The notes below the pieces were generated by a model. That model did not search any database, was not told the DNA's origin, and worked only from the letters and a program-made list of their open reading frames with translations. A DNA stretch of 64,000 nucleotides from Methylobacterium sp. J-088 (GTDB lineage: Bacteria; Pseudomonadota; Alphaproteobacteria; Rhizobiales; Beijerinckiaceae): assembly GCF_022829295.1 (NCBI RefSeq), contig NZ_JAKSYH010000039.1:17319-81318 (forward strand). Direction: 5' to 3'. Position 1 is the stretch's first letter, and each line of letters begins with the position of its first letter. Made by a program: the position numbers and the translations under genes. Of the stretch, positions 47,554-56,384 are shown one piece after another.

Positions 47554-48276
47554 ATGCCGGAGACGACGCCATTTCGCCGTATCCTCGTAAAGCTGTCAGG
47601 GGAGGCGCTCGCCGCACCGGACGGCTACTGGCTGCATCCGCCGACGCTGGCAGCTTTGGCTGATGACATCGCCCGCACCATCGAGGCCGGCGCCGAAGTC
47701 GCCATCGTGGTGGGCGGCGGCAACATGATCCGTGGCGCGCGCATCTCCGCGGCCGGCTGGATCGACCGGGCCACCGGGGATTCGCTGGGCATGATGGCGA
47801 CCGTCATGAACTCGCTCGCGATCGAGACGGCGTTGAACGCGGCCGGCGTCCAGGCGCGGACCATGTCGGCCGTATCGATGCCGACGATCTGCGAGACCTA
47901 TGCCCGCCAGCCGGCTTTGCATCACCTGGACAAGGGACAGGTGGTCGTGTTGGCCGGGGGTACCGGCAACCCGTATTTCACCACCGACACTGCCGCCGTG
48001 CTGCGCGCCGCCGAGTTGCGTTGCGACGCGGTGCTGAAGGCGACGCAGGTCGATGGCGTCTATTCCGCCGATCCGAAGACCGACCCGAACGCCACCCGCT
48101 ACGACCGCATCACCCACGATGAGGCGATTGCCCGCGACCTGAAGGTCATGGACACCGCCGCCTTCGCGCTGGCCCGGGAGAGCCGCCTGTCGATCGTGGT
48201 CGGCTCGCTTCACCCGCCGAGCTCGATCGCCGCGATCCTGTCGGGCGACGCACCCTCGACGCTGGTCGCGCCCTGA
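47554..48276 (+). CDS. pyrH: uridylate kinase
   Basis: A 240-residue bacterial UMP kinase (amino acid kinase fold), making UDP from UMP. RRILVKLSGEALAAPDGY is the ATP/phosphate-binding start, VAIVVGGGNMIRGARIS the glycine-rich loop, and NPYFTTDTAAVLRAAELRCDAVLKATQVDGVYSADPKTDPNATRYD the conserved UMP/ATP region. It starts the envelope block pyrH-frr-cdsA-dxr. A hairpin lies in the 116-base gap to frr. Confidence 0.96.
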   Translation: MPETTPFRRILVKLSGEALAAPDGYWLHPPTLAALADDIARTIEAGAEVAIVVGGGNMIRGARISAAGWIDRATGDSLGMMATVMNSLAIETALNAAGVQARTMSAVSMPTICETYARQPALHHLDKGQVVVLAGGTGNPYFTTDTAAVLRAAELRCDAVLKATQVDGVYSADPKTDPNATRYDRITHDEAIARDLKVMDTAAFALARESRLSIVVGSLHPPSSIAAILSGDAPSTLVAP

Positions 48277-48292
48277 CGCCGCGGCCGCGATG

Positions 48293-48314
48293 GGGCCGCA
48301 ACCGTTTGCGGCCC
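48293..48314 (+). repeat. hairpin between pyrH and frr
   Basis: GGGCCGCAA (48293-48301) pairs perfectly with TTGCGGCCC (48306-48314) around CCGT. An A-run, not a T-run, follows on the plus strand, so it is more likely an attenuator or processing site than a terminator. Confidence 0.45.
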
Positions 48315-48392
48315 TGAAAAAATTCGTCCATTGAGGCCGCGACTGCCCGCGCCGGGCGAGAAGACCACGTCAGACGTCTCGGGACGATTCTC

Positions 48393-48956
48393 ATGGCCAC
48401 ACCGGAATTCGACCTCAACGACATCAAGCGCCGGATGCAGGGCGCCGTCGCCGCGCTCTCGAAGGATCTCGGCTCGCTGCGCACCGGGCGCGCCACGCCC
48501 TCGATCCTCGACCCGATCCAGGTGGATGCCTACGGCTCGGCGATGCCGATGGCCCAGGTCGCCACGGTGAGCGTGCCGGAGCCGCGGCTCCTGTCGATCT
48601 CCGTCTGGGACCGCAGCATGGTCACCGCCGTCGAGAAGGCGATCCGCGAATCCGACCTCGGTCTCAACCCGCAGACCGAGGGACAGACCATCCGGCTCCG
48701 CATCCCCGAGATGAACGAGCAGCGGCGCAAGGAGATGGTCAAGGTCGCCCACAAGTACACCGAGGAGGCCCGCGTCGCCGTGCGCCACGTCCGCCGGGAC
48801 GGCCTCGACCATCTCAAAAAGCTCCTGAAGGACAGCGCGATCTCGGAGGACGACGAGAAGCGGCAGGCCGCCGACGTGCAGAAGGCGACCGACCAGTTCA
48901 TCGCCGACATCGACGGCGTGCTGGCCTCCAAGGAGAAGGAGATCATGCAGGTCTAA
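48393..48956 (+). CDS. frr: ribosome recycling factor
   Basis: A 187-residue RRF that with EF-G splits post-termination ribosomes. [38 protein letters not shown] and [37 protein letters not shown] are family-defining segments. The length is normal. cdsA begins only 21 bases after the stop, which leaves no room for uppS, the usual gene at this place. Confidence 0.97.
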   Translation: MATPEFDLNDIKRRMQGAVAALSKDLGSLRTGRATPSILDPIQVDAYGSAMPMAQVATVSVPEPRLLSISVWDRSMVTAVEKAIRESDLGLNPQTEGQTIRLRIPEMNEQRRKEMVKVAHKYTEEARVAVRHVRRDGLDHLKKLLKDSAISEDDEKRQAADVQKATDQFIADIDGVLASKEKEIMQV

Positions 48957-48976
48957 GGCCGCCGGCCGAGACTTTC

Positions 48977-49846
48977 GTGACCTCCGCAACCGCACCGGCT
49001 GCGCCCTCCCAGGCTTCTCGCAAGGGCCGGCGCGAGCTGTGGCTGCGCGTTGCCTCGGGCCTCGTGCTCGGGGCCGGCGTGCTGGCGGGGCTGGTCTATG
49101 GCGGCTGGCCCTTCGCGGGCATCTGGCTCGCGGCCGGCATCGTCGGCTTCGCCGAGTGGATGGCCATGAGCCGGACCGAGCCGCGCGAGGTACTGATCGC
49201 GCTCGGTGCGGCGACGCTCGGTGCCCTGTTGCTGTGCCAACGCGGCGGGGCTCCGGCACCGGCCTGCCTTGCGGTTCTGATTCTCGGCGCCGCGGCCTGT
49301 GCCACGGTGGCGCGGACCGGATGGGGCCGGACGCGCGCGTTCATCGGCGTGCTCGGCGCCGGAGCCGTCGCGGCGGTGCCGGTGGCGTTGCGCGACGATC
49401 CCGCGATCGGGCTCGTCGGACCGGCCTGGATGTTCGCGGTGGTCTGGTCCACCGACATCGCTGCCTACTTCGCAGGCCGGAAGATCGGCGGCCCGAAGCT
49501 GATGCCCCGGGTCTCGCCCAACAAGACATGGTCCGGCGCCATCGGCGGCCTGATCGGTGGCGTTGCGGCGGGAACCCTGGTGCCGGTGGTGGCCGACCTC
49601 GCCGGGATGACGCTGCCCAGCGCCGCTTCCCTTCCGGTGGTCGCGGGTGTGAGCGCCGTGGCCTCAATCCTGAGCCAAGCTGGCGATCTCCTCGAGTCCG
49701 GCCTCAAGCGCCGCTACGGCGTGAAGGACTCCGGAAAGATCATCCCGGGCCATGGCGGCGTGATGGACCGGCTCGACGGATTTTTTGCAGTGGCCGTTTT
49801 GGCTGCCGTCTATCTCGCCCTGCGCGGGGTCGGTCTGATCACGTGA
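48977..49846 (+). CDS. cdsA: phosphatidate cytidylyltransferase
   Basis: A 289-residue inner-membrane enzyme that makes CDP-diacylglycerol from phosphatidate and CTP. About seven hydrophobic helices are present, among them VASGLVLGAGVLAGLVYGGWPFAGIWLAAGIVGFA and LMPRVSPNKTWSGAIGGLIGGVAAGTLVPVVA. The CTP-transferase signature SQAGDLLESGLKRRYGVKDSGKIIPGHGGVMDRLD is intact. It starts with GTG. dxr follows after 19 bases. Confidence 0.95.
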   Translation: MTSATAPAAPSQASRKGRRELWLRVASGLVLGAGVLAGLVYGGWPFAGIWLAAGIVGFAEWMAMSRTEPREVLIALGAATLGALLLCQRGGAPAPACLAVLILGAAACATVARTGWGRTRAFIGVLGAGAVAAVPVALRDDPAIGLVGPAWMFAVVWSTDIAAYFAGRKIGGPKLMPRVSPNKTWSGAIGGLIGGVAAGTLVPVVADLAGMTLPSAASLPVVAGVSAVASILSQAGDLLESGLKRRYGVKDSGKIIPGHGGVMDRLDGFFAVAVLAAVYLALRGVGLIT

Positions 49847-49865
49847 CGATGAGGGAGTTGAATCC

Positions 49866-51044
49866 GTGACCCAGATCGTCACCGTCTTCGGCGCCACCGG
49901 CTCGATCGGCCGCTCCACCGCCGATCTGCTTGCCCAGCACGCCGACCGCTTCCGGGTCGGCGCCCTGGTGGGCGGCAGGGATCCCGTCGCCCTGGCCAAG
50001 ATGGCGCGGGAGCTGAACGCGTCCTTCGCGGCGCTCGCCGATGAATCCGCCGGCCCTGCGCTCGCCGAGGCCCTCTCGGGCTCCGGGATCCCCAACGGGG
50101 CGGGGGAGGGCGCCGTCATGGAGGCGGTCGCCCGGGACGCCGATATCGTGGTGGCGGCGGTGAGCGGGGCCGCGGGCCTCAAATCCACCCACGCGGCGCT
50201 CCGCCTCGGGCGCACGGTCGCCCTCGCCAACAAGGAGAGCCTCGTCTGCGCCGGCGACGCCTTCATGCGCGACGCCGCACGCTACGGCGCCACCATCCTG
50301 CCGATGGATTCCGAGCACGATGCCCTGAGCCAGGCGCTGGCCGGGCGTCCGCTCGCCGACGTGCGCACCATGATGATCACGGCCTCCGGTGGCCCGTTCC
50401 GCACCTGGACCCGCGAGCGCATCGCCGCCGCCTCCGCCACGGAGGCCGCCGCCCACCCGACCTGGTCGATGGGCATGAAGATCAACATCGATTCGGCGAG
50501 CCTGATGAACAAGGGCCTCGAGCTGATCGAGGCACACCACCTGTTCGGCATCGAGCCCGAGCGCCTCGACGTCGTGGTGCATCCGCAATCGGTGATCCAC
50601 GGGATGGTCTACTGGCTCGACGGCGCCGTGACCGCCGAACTGGCGCTGCCCGACATGCGGGTGCCGATCTCGCACTGCCTCGGCCTCGGCGACCGGCTGA
50701 CCATCGAGCGCGGGCGCCCCCTCGACCTCGTGAAGCTCGGCTCCCTCACTTTCGAGGCTGCGGACGAGGAGCGCTTCCCGTGCCTGCGGATCGCCCGGGC
50801 GGCGCTCGCTGCAGGCGGCGCCGCGCCGACCGTGATGAACGCCGCCAACGAGATCGCGGTCGCGGCGTTCATCGCCGGGCGTATCGGCTTCTACGGGATC
50901 AGTGATCTGGTCGAGCGCGCCTGTGCGCATTTCGCCGGCCCGTACCGGACCGCGCCGGCCGATGTCGATGAGGCGTTGGCCATCGACGCGCATGTCCGGG
51001 TGTGGAGCGCGGAAGCGCTGCCGGAACTGCGCGCCGCCGGATAA
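49866..51044 (+). CDS. dxr: 1-deoxy-D-xylulose 5-phosphate reductoisomerase
   Basis: A 392-residue NADPH-dependent enzyme of the MEP isoprenoid pathway, forming 2-C-methylerythritol 4-phosphate. IVTVFGATGSIGRSTADLL is the NADPH site; LANKESLVCAGDAFM, ILPMDSEHDALSQAL and ITASGGPFRTW are catalytic and metal segments; WSMGMKINIDSASLMNKGLELIEAHHLF carries substrate-binding residues. It starts with GTG after GAGGGAG. Normally rseP follows; here a convergent TetR gene and an efflux operon intervene. Confidence 0.97.
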   Translation: MTQIVTVFGATGSIGRSTADLLAQHADRFRVGALVGGRDPVALAKMARELNASFAALADESAGPALAEALSGSGIPNGAGEGAVMEAVARDADIVVAAVSGAAGLKSTHAALRLGRTVALANKESLVCAGDAFMRDAARYGATILPMDSEHDALSQALAGRPLADVRTMMITASGGPFRTWTRERIAAASATEAAAHPTWSMGMKINIDSASLMNKGLELIEAHHLFGIEPERLDVVVHPQSVIHGMVYWLDGAVTAELALPDMRVPISHCLGLGDRLTIERGRPLDLVKLGSLTFEAADEERFPCLRIARAALAAGGAAPTVMNAANEIAVAAFIAGRIGFYGISDLVERACAHFAGPYRTAPADVDEALAIDAHVRVWSAEALPELRAAG

Positions 51045-51053
51045 GGCCGCGCC

Positions 51054-51695
51054 TCAGCGCCCCGGCCCGTACCCGGCCAAAAACACCCGCACCGCCTCGG
51101 CAGTCTGGATCTGCATCCGGGCCTCGCTCGCCTCGCCGCCGGCAGCGAACAGCATGCGCGTGAGCAGGCCGGCCAGGCAAAGATGCAGGAAGTGCTGGGC
51201 CGCCAAGGTGGTGTCGGCGATGCGCAGGCGACCGGCCTGGACCTGCACGTCGAGATAGGCCGCGAGTCGAGACACGCCGCGGGCCGGACCGGCGTCGTAA
51301 TAGACCTGCCCGAAGTGCGGGAACTTCTCGCAGACGCCAATCACCATGCGGTGCACCGAGATGTGCCGCGGCTGGGACATCTCGGCAAGGAAGCTCATCC
51401 CTAAGCGTGTCAGGACGGCCGGGATATCGGCATCGTTCGGGTCGAAGGTGAAGAGCGTCTCTGCAAGGCTGGCCTTTTCCTGAAGGATCAGGGCTTCGAA
51501 CAAAGCCTCCTTGCTGTCGAAATACACGTAGAGCGTGCCCTTCGAGACCCCGGCCACCCGGGCGATCTCGCCCATGCTCGCGCCATCGTAGCCTGCCGAG
51601 AGGAAGACCGTGCGGGCGCCGTCGAGGATCTGCCGCCGCTTGTCGCCCTCATGCGGTGTCTGTCCCCGCTCCAGCACCGCGCCCTGCGCCATCAT
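51054..51695 (-). CDS. TetR-family repressor of an EmrAB-type efflux operon
   Basis: A 213-residue regulator. The HTH reads DKRRQILDGARTVFLSAGYDGASMGEIARVAGVSKGTLYVYFDSKEALFEALI, and the rest resembles the C-terminal AefR-like domain of efflux repressors (HISVHRMVIGVCEKFPHFGQVYYDAGPARG). The ATG at 51695 is preceded by GGAGCGGA; residues before it are probably not translated. It is divergent from the HlyD-type gene and two identical-class palindromes lie in the gap, so it very likely represses both directions. The effector is unknown. Confidence 0.9.
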   Translation of the reverse strand: MMAQGAVLERGQTPHEGDKRRQILDGARTVFLSAGYDGASMGEIARVAGVSKGTLYVYFDSKEALFEALILQEKASLAETLFTFDPNDADIPAVLTRLGMSFLAEMSQPRHISVHRMVIGVCEKFPHFGQVYYDAGPARGVSRLAAYLDVQVQAGRLRIADTTLAAQHFLHLCLAGLLTRMLFAAGGEASEARMQIQTAEAVRVFLAGYGPGR

Positions 51696-51725
51696 TCCGC
51701 TCCGCGTCCGAGACGCCGCTCCGCT

Positions 51726-51744
51726 TGACCGAACCGTTCGGTCA
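51726..51744. promoter_or_regulatory. TetR operator candidate 1
   Basis: A perfect 19-base palindrome, TGACCGAACCGTTCGGTCA, with nine-base arms around one central base. It lies 31 bases upstream of the TetR start. The wording matches AcrR/AefR-type repressor sites with ACCGAAC half-sites. Confidence 0.75.
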
Positions 51745-51792
51745 CCATAACCTGAGGCCAATCTGGATTCGCGTCAAGGCGGGTCCAAGTTT

Positions 51793-51811
51793 TGACCGAA
51801 CGGTTCGGTCA
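51793..51811. promoter_or_regulatory. TetR operator candidate 2
   Basis: A second perfect palindrome, TGACCGAACGGTTCGGTCA, with the same arms as operator 1 and only the central base changed. The centres are 67 bases apart. It lies 19 bases before the start of the HlyD-type gene, so it could block that gene's translation start region or promoter. Confidence 0.75.
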
Positions 51812-51830
51812 TCCGATCTGAGGCTCCGAG

Positions 51831-53072
51831 ATGTCCCTTCGCGACGACGCTGATCGGCCGTCTCCCACCATCGATCTGAGCGAAGCGGAGCGGGCAGAAG
51901 TCCCGGCGCCGCGGCAGCCTGCGCCGGATGCTGCCCCGGCATCCGCCCAGGCCGGCCCGGCCGAGGCTGTGCCGCCCCGCCGGCGCCCGCTGAGGCGTGC
52001 CCTCCTACTGGCCGTGCTGGCGGTTCTGATCGGCGGCGGCGCCTATGCCGGGTGGCAATGGTGGACGGTCGGACGCTTCTTCGTCTCGACCGACGATGCC
52101 TACGTCCAGGCCGACATCTCGGTGCTGGCCGCGAAGGTCCCGGGCTACCTCGCGGCGGTCCCGGTGGTGAACGGCGTCTCGGTGAAGAAGGGCGACGTGA
52201 TCCCCCAATTGGACGACGGCGATTACCGCCTCGCCCTCCAGGCCGCGCAGGACAAGCTCGCCACCCAGGAGAGCACCATCGCGCGGATCGCCCGGCAGGC
52301 CGAGGCCGCTCAGGCGCAGGTCGCCCAGGCCTCTGCGCAGCTCGACGCGACCCGCGCCGACGCGGTTCGCGCTCAGGCCGATATCGCGCGGTCGATGCAG
52401 ATGCAAGCGGATTACGTCGCCAAGTCGCGCATCGACCAGACCCGCGCCGATCGCGACCGGACCGAGGCTTCAGTCAAGGCCATGGAGGCCGGCCTTTTGG
52501 CGGCCCGCGCAAACGTTGATGTCCTCACGGCACAGAAGCGCGAGGCCGAGAGCGTCGCGGCGGAGCTGCGCACCGCCGTCGACCGGGCCCGCCGGGATCT
52601 CGACTTCGCGGTGATCCGTGCGCCGTTCGACGGCGTCGTGGGCAACAAGGCCGTGGAGGCCGGTGCCTACGTGGCGCCGGGCACGCGGATCGCCGCCCTG
52701 GTGCCGCTCCAAAGCGTCCGGATCGACGCGAACTTCAAGGAGACCCAGGTCCAGCGCATGCGCCCCGGCCAGACGGTGACGGTGACGGTCGACGCCTATC
52801 CGGATCGTGAGATCCAGGGCGTGGTGGAATCGTTCTCGCCGGCCTCCGGCTCGGTGTTCAGCCTGTTGCCGCCCGACAACGCGACCGGCAACTTCACCAA
52901 GATCGTCCAGCGCCTGCCGGTGCGGGTGCGGGTGCCGGAAGAGGTTGCCCGCGAGGGCCTTCTGCGGCCGGGCCTGTCGGCGGTGGTGCGCGTCGATACC
53001 CGCGCCGGCGCGGACCGCTCGGTGCTCGACCGGGCCGCGCGCGAGCGGCCGGTCAGCACTGCGAGCCGGTAA
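51831..53072 (+). CDS. HlyD/EmrA-type periplasmic adaptor of a drug efflux pump
   Basis: A 413-residue membrane fusion protein. A Pro/Ala-rich cytoplasmic N-terminus is followed by one membrane helix (ALLLAVLAVLIGGGAYAGW). FVSTDDAYVQADISVLAAKVPGYLAAVPVVNGVSVKKGDVI is the lipoyl half-motif. A long alpha-helical hairpin runs through QAAQDKLATQESTIARIARQAEAAQAQVAQA and KREAESVAAELRTAVDRARRDL. IRAPFDGVVGNKAVEAGAYVAPGTRIAALVPL closes the lipoyl domain. With the EmrB-type transporter eight bases downstream and an outer-membrane channel it would form a tripartite pump. Confidence 0.93.
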   Translation: MSLRDDADRPSPTIDLSEAERAEVPAPRQPAPDAAPASAQAGPAEAVPPRRRPLRRALLLAVLAVLIGGGAYAGWQWWTVGRFFVSTDDAYVQADISVLAAKVPGYLAAVPVVNGVSVKKGDVIPQLDDGDYRLALQAAQDKLATQESTIARIARQAEAAQAQVAQASAQLDATRADAVRAQADIARSMQMQADYVAKSRIDQTRADRDRTEASVKAMEAGLLAARANVDVLTAQKREAESVAAELRTAVDRARRDLDFAVIRAPFDGVVGNKAVEAGAYVAPGTRIAALVPLQSVRIDANFKETQVQRMRPGQTVTVTVDAYPDREIQGVVESFSPASGSVFSLLPPDNATGNFTKIVQRLPVRVRVPEEVAREGLLRPGLSAVVRVDTRAGADRSVLDRAARERPVSTASR

Positions 53073-53080
53073 GATCGCCG

Positions 53081-54658
53081 ATGGCCGCCACCGCCGCCCC
53101 CGCTCCGGTCCGCGCCACCGAGCCGCCGCTCGATCGCCGCCGGATGGTGGCGTTCGTCTGCATGGTGTTCGGGATGTTCATGGCGATCCTGGACATCCAG
53201 ATCGTCTCGGCCTCGCTGAACGAGATCCAGGCCGGCCTTTCGGCCTCGGGCGACGAGATCCCCTGGGTCCAGACCAGCTACCTGATCGCCGAGGTCATCT
53301 CGATCCCGCTCTCCGGCACCCTGTCGCGGGTGCTGTCGACCCGCTGGATGTTCGCGATCTCGGCGGGCGGCTTCACCCTGATGAGCCTGATGTGCGCGAC
53401 CTCCTCGTCGATCGGCGAGATGATCGTCTGGCGCGCCGCCCAGGGCTTCATCGGCGGGGGCATGATCCCGACCGTGTTTGCGGCGGCCTTCACGATCTTC
53501 CCGCCCTCCAAGCGGACCATCGTGTCGCCGATGATCGGCCTCGTAGCGACGCTCGCGCCGACCATCGGCCCGACGGTCGGCGGCTATCTCACCGACCTGA
53601 TGTCCTGGCACTGGCTGTTCCTGATCAACGTCGTGCCGGGCATCTTCGTGACGGTCTCGACGTGGATCCTGGTCGATTTCGACAAGCCCAATTACAGCCT
53701 GCTCGAAGCCTTCGACTGGGCGGGCCTCGCCTTCATGGCGGGTTTTCTCGGCTGCCTCGAATACGTGCTGGAGGAGGGGCCGAACCACGACTGGCTGCAG
53801 GACGAGACGGTGTTCGCCTGCGCGGTGGTCTGCGGGGTCTCGGGGCTGCTGTTCTTCTGGCGGGTCTTCACGGCGAGGCAACCGATCGTGGACCTGCGCG
53901 CCTTCTCGGACCGCAACTTCGCCAGCGGCTGTTTGGCGAGTTTCGTGCTCGGCATCGGGCTCTACGGGCTGACCTACATCTACCCGGTCTATCTCGCGCG
54001 GGTGCGCGGCTACTCGGCGCTGATGATCGGCGAGACGATGTTCGTCTCCGGCCTGTTCATGTTCATCACAGCGCCGATCGCCGGGCGTCTCTCGGGCCGG
54101 GTCGATCCACGTTTGATGATGGGAGTTGGCTTCACGGGCTTCGCCTGCGGCACTTGGATCGTCACCGGCCTCACTAAGGATTGGGACTTCTACGAGTTGC
54201 TGCTGCCGCAGATCCTGCGCGGCTGCTCGCTGATGCTGTGCATGATCCCGATCAACAACATCGCGCTCGGCACCCTGCCGCCGGCCCGGATGAAGAACGC
54301 CTCCGGCCTGTTCAATCTCACGCGCAACCTCGGCGGCGCGGTCGGCCTCGCCCTGATCAACACCGTGCTGAACGACCGCTGGGACCTTCACCTCGCCCGG
54401 CTGCACGAGCGCTTCAGCTGGTCGAGCAATGCGGCCCTTGAGCGCCTCGACGGCCTGCAACGCGGCTTCGAGTCCTTCGGCAGCGCGGCCCCCGGCATGG
54501 CGCTGAAAGCCATGACCAACACGGTCCGGATCCAGGGCCTCGTCATGGCCTTCGAAGACGTGTTCCTCGCCCTGACGGTGCTGTTCCTGGCCATGGCCTG
54601 CGCCGTGCCGATGGTCCGGCGCCCGCGCGCGGCAGCCGGAGGCGGGGGCGGCCACTGA
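53081..54658 (+). CDS. EmrB-type MFS drug exporter (DHA2 family, 14 helices)
   Basis: A 525-residue inner-membrane proton antiporter. RRMVAFVCMVFGMFMAILDIQIVSASLNEIQAGLSASGDEIPWVQTSYLIAEVISIPLSG is the first-helix/DHA2 signature, and WRAAQGFIGGGMIPTVFAAAF and IGLVATLAPTIGPTVGGYLTD are motif C segments of antiporters. About 14 helices are visible. It is probably cotranscribed with the EmrA-type adaptor and controlled by the neighbouring TetR repressor. Substrates of such pumps are hydrophobic toxins or antibiotics; specificity is not predictable. Confidence 0.94.
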   Translation: MAATAAPAPVRATEPPLDRRRMVAFVCMVFGMFMAILDIQIVSASLNEIQAGLSASGDEIPWVQTSYLIAEVISIPLSGTLSRVLSTRWMFAISAGGFTLMSLMCATSSSIGEMIVWRAAQGFIGGGMIPTVFAAAFTIFPPSKRTIVSPMIGLVATLAPTIGPTVGGYLTDLMSWHWLFLINVVPGIFVTVSTWILVDFDKPNYSLLEAFDWAGLAFMAGFLGCLEYVLEEGPNHDWLQDETVFACAVVCGVSGLLFFWRVFTARQPIVDLRAFSDRNFASGCLASFVLGIGLYGLTYIYPVYLARVRGYSALMIGETMFVSGLFMFITAPIAGRLSGRVDPRLMMGVGFTGFACGTWIVTGLTKDWDFYELLLPQILRGCSLMLCMIPINNIALGTLPPARMKNASGLFNLTRNLGGAVGLALINTVLNDRWDLHLARLHERFSWSSNAALERLDGLQRGFESFGSAAPGMALKAMTNTVRIQGLVMAFEDVFLALTVLFLAMACAVPMVRRPRAAAGGGGGH

Positions 54659-54794
54659 CGCGGCGGCCCGTCACCCGCGGCGACGATGCGCGAGCCCGCA
54701 CAGGATTGCGTTGGCGGTGCGCCCCACCGATCTGCTAAGATGTCGGGATGTGCCGGTCCGGGGGGCCGGCGCGGCGACGGCCAGGGATCGGCTT

Positions 54795-55949
54795 ATGGAC
54801 TTCCTCAACGCGATGAGCGGCACTGCCGGGGGCTTCTTCGGCGCCCTGATCCCGTTCCTGTTCGTGCTCACCGTCGTGGTGTTCGTGCACGAGATGGGCC
54901 ACTTCCTGGTCGGCCGCTGGTGCGGCGTCGGTGTCCATGCCTTCTCCCTCGGATTCGGGCCGGAACTCGTTGGGTTCAACGACCGCCGCGGCACGCGCTG
55001 GAAGCTCTGCGCCATTCCCCTCGGTGGCTACGTGAAGTTCCACGGCGACGTGAACGGGGCGAGCATGCCCGACCCCGCGGCCGTCGCCCGCATGACTCCG
55101 CAGGAGCGGGCGATCAGTTTCCCGACTCAGCCTGTGGGCAAGCGCGCCGCGATCGTCGCCGCCGGACCGGTGGCGAACTTCATCTTGGCGATCGCGCTGT
55201 TTGCCGGGGCGATCTGGTTCGGCGGCCGCTATGAATTGCCCGCCCGCGTCTCCTCGGTGGAGCCGAACAGCGTCGCGGCCCAGGCCGGTTTCCAGCCGGG
55301 CGACGTGATCACCGCCATCGACGGCGAGACGATCGGCAACTTCAACGCGATGTACCGCACGGTGACGGGTAGCGCCGGGACGCCCCTGACCTTCACGGTG
55401 GAGCGCAACGACCAGCCGCTCACCATTCAGGCGACGCCCGCCACCTTCGAGGAGAAAACCCCGTTCGGACGCCATCGGATCGGCCGGCTGGGGATCCGCT
55501 CGCCTGCGGGCTCCGAGGCGCGCCTCGTGCGCTACGGGGCCGTCGATTCCCTCAATCTCGGCGTGAAGGAGACCTACTTCGTCGTCGAGCGCACCTTCTC
55601 GTATCTCGGCAAGCTGGTGACCGGCCGTGAGTCGGCCGACCAGCTCTCGGGGCCGATCGGAATCGCCCGCGTCTCCGGCGAGGTCGCCAAGACCGGCGGC
55701 GTCGGCGGTCTCGTCGGCCTGATCGCGCTCCTCTCGGTCTCGATCGGCCTCCTGAACCTGTTCCCGGTGCCATTGCTCGATGGCGGGCATCTGCTGTTCT
55801 ACGCCTTCGAGGTCGTCCGCGGCCGTCCGCTCAGCGAGCGGGCCCAGGAGATCGGCTTCCGGATTGGTCTCGCCCTGGTCCTGATGCTGATGCTGTTCGC
55901 CGCCTGGAACGATATCCTCAACCTCGGCGCGTCCTGGCGGAACACCTGA
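54795..55949 (+). CDS. rseP: site-2 zinc metalloprotease RseP/RasP
   Basis: A 384-residue intramembrane protease that cleaves anti-sigma factors and signal-peptide remnants. The first helix contains H32-E-M-G-H36, the zinc site with catalytic Glu. A PDZ domain follows (ELPARVSSVEPNSVAAQAGFQPGDVITAIDGETIGNFNAMYR). The last helices carry LSVSIGLLNLFPVPLLDGGHLLFYAFE, with the third zinc ligand in DGGH. The ATG at 54795 opens the first helix. The usual upstream neighbour dxr is 3.8 kb away because of the inserted efflux module; bamA follows. Confidence 0.95.
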   Translation: MDFLNAMSGTAGGFFGALIPFLFVLTVVVFVHEMGHFLVGRWCGVGVHAFSLGFGPELVGFNDRRGTRWKLCAIPLGGYVKFHGDVNGASMPDPAAVARMTPQERAISFPTQPVGKRAAIVAAGPVANFILAIALFAGAIWFGGRYELPARVSSVEPNSVAAQAGFQPGDVITAIDGETIGNFNAMYRTVTGSAGTPLTFTVERNDQPLTIQATPATFEEKTPFGRHRIGRLGIRSPAGSEARLVRYGAVDSLNLGVKETYFVVERTFSYLGKLVTGRESADQLSGPIGIARVSGEVAKTGGVGGLVGLIALLSVSIGLLNLFPVPLLDGGHLLFYAFEVVRGRPLSERAQEIGFRIGLALVLMLMLFAAWNDILNLGASWRNT

Positions 55950-56384
55950 TCCGGAAGGGTTGAGGGCCCTCCTCGAAGCCGTTGGGGATCCTGTCCGTCC
56001 TCCACCGGAAAGGGTGCCCCATTCCCGCCGCGATCCGGCCGTGAAGTCGCCGGATCGGCGCCGCGCCAAGGGGTCAAAATCCGGTTAATGCGCCGTCAAC
56101 GCCCGCGCGAGTGAGGCGGGAAAAACACGTTTTCACAAGCGTTTACGCGTCATTCACCATGATCGCCGGTTTGCCCGAAGCGCGGCTGTACCGTTAAGTG
56201 GCGCGAAGGCCACGACCCCCCAAAATCCCCTGACGATGGCCTCCCGCGCGTTTGCTTGGCAGTGGAATCCCGCTAAGAGCTACGCTTGGACCGAAGCCAC
56301 GCTTGGACCAGGTGACGGGACGACCGATCAACGGTCGCCTAAGACGGGCTAACCCCCGCGACCAGAACAGAAACGGGCGATTGC
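55950..56384. other. long intergenic region upstream of bamA
   Basis: A 435-base gap with no gene. It probably carries a bamA promoter: TTGGCA (56256-56261) and CTACGC (56280-56285), 18 bases apart, are one weak candidate. The direct repeats ACGCTTGGACC at about 56282 and 56298 are also notable. The stretch at about 56090-56200 is the least GC-rich part. Confidence 0.4.
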
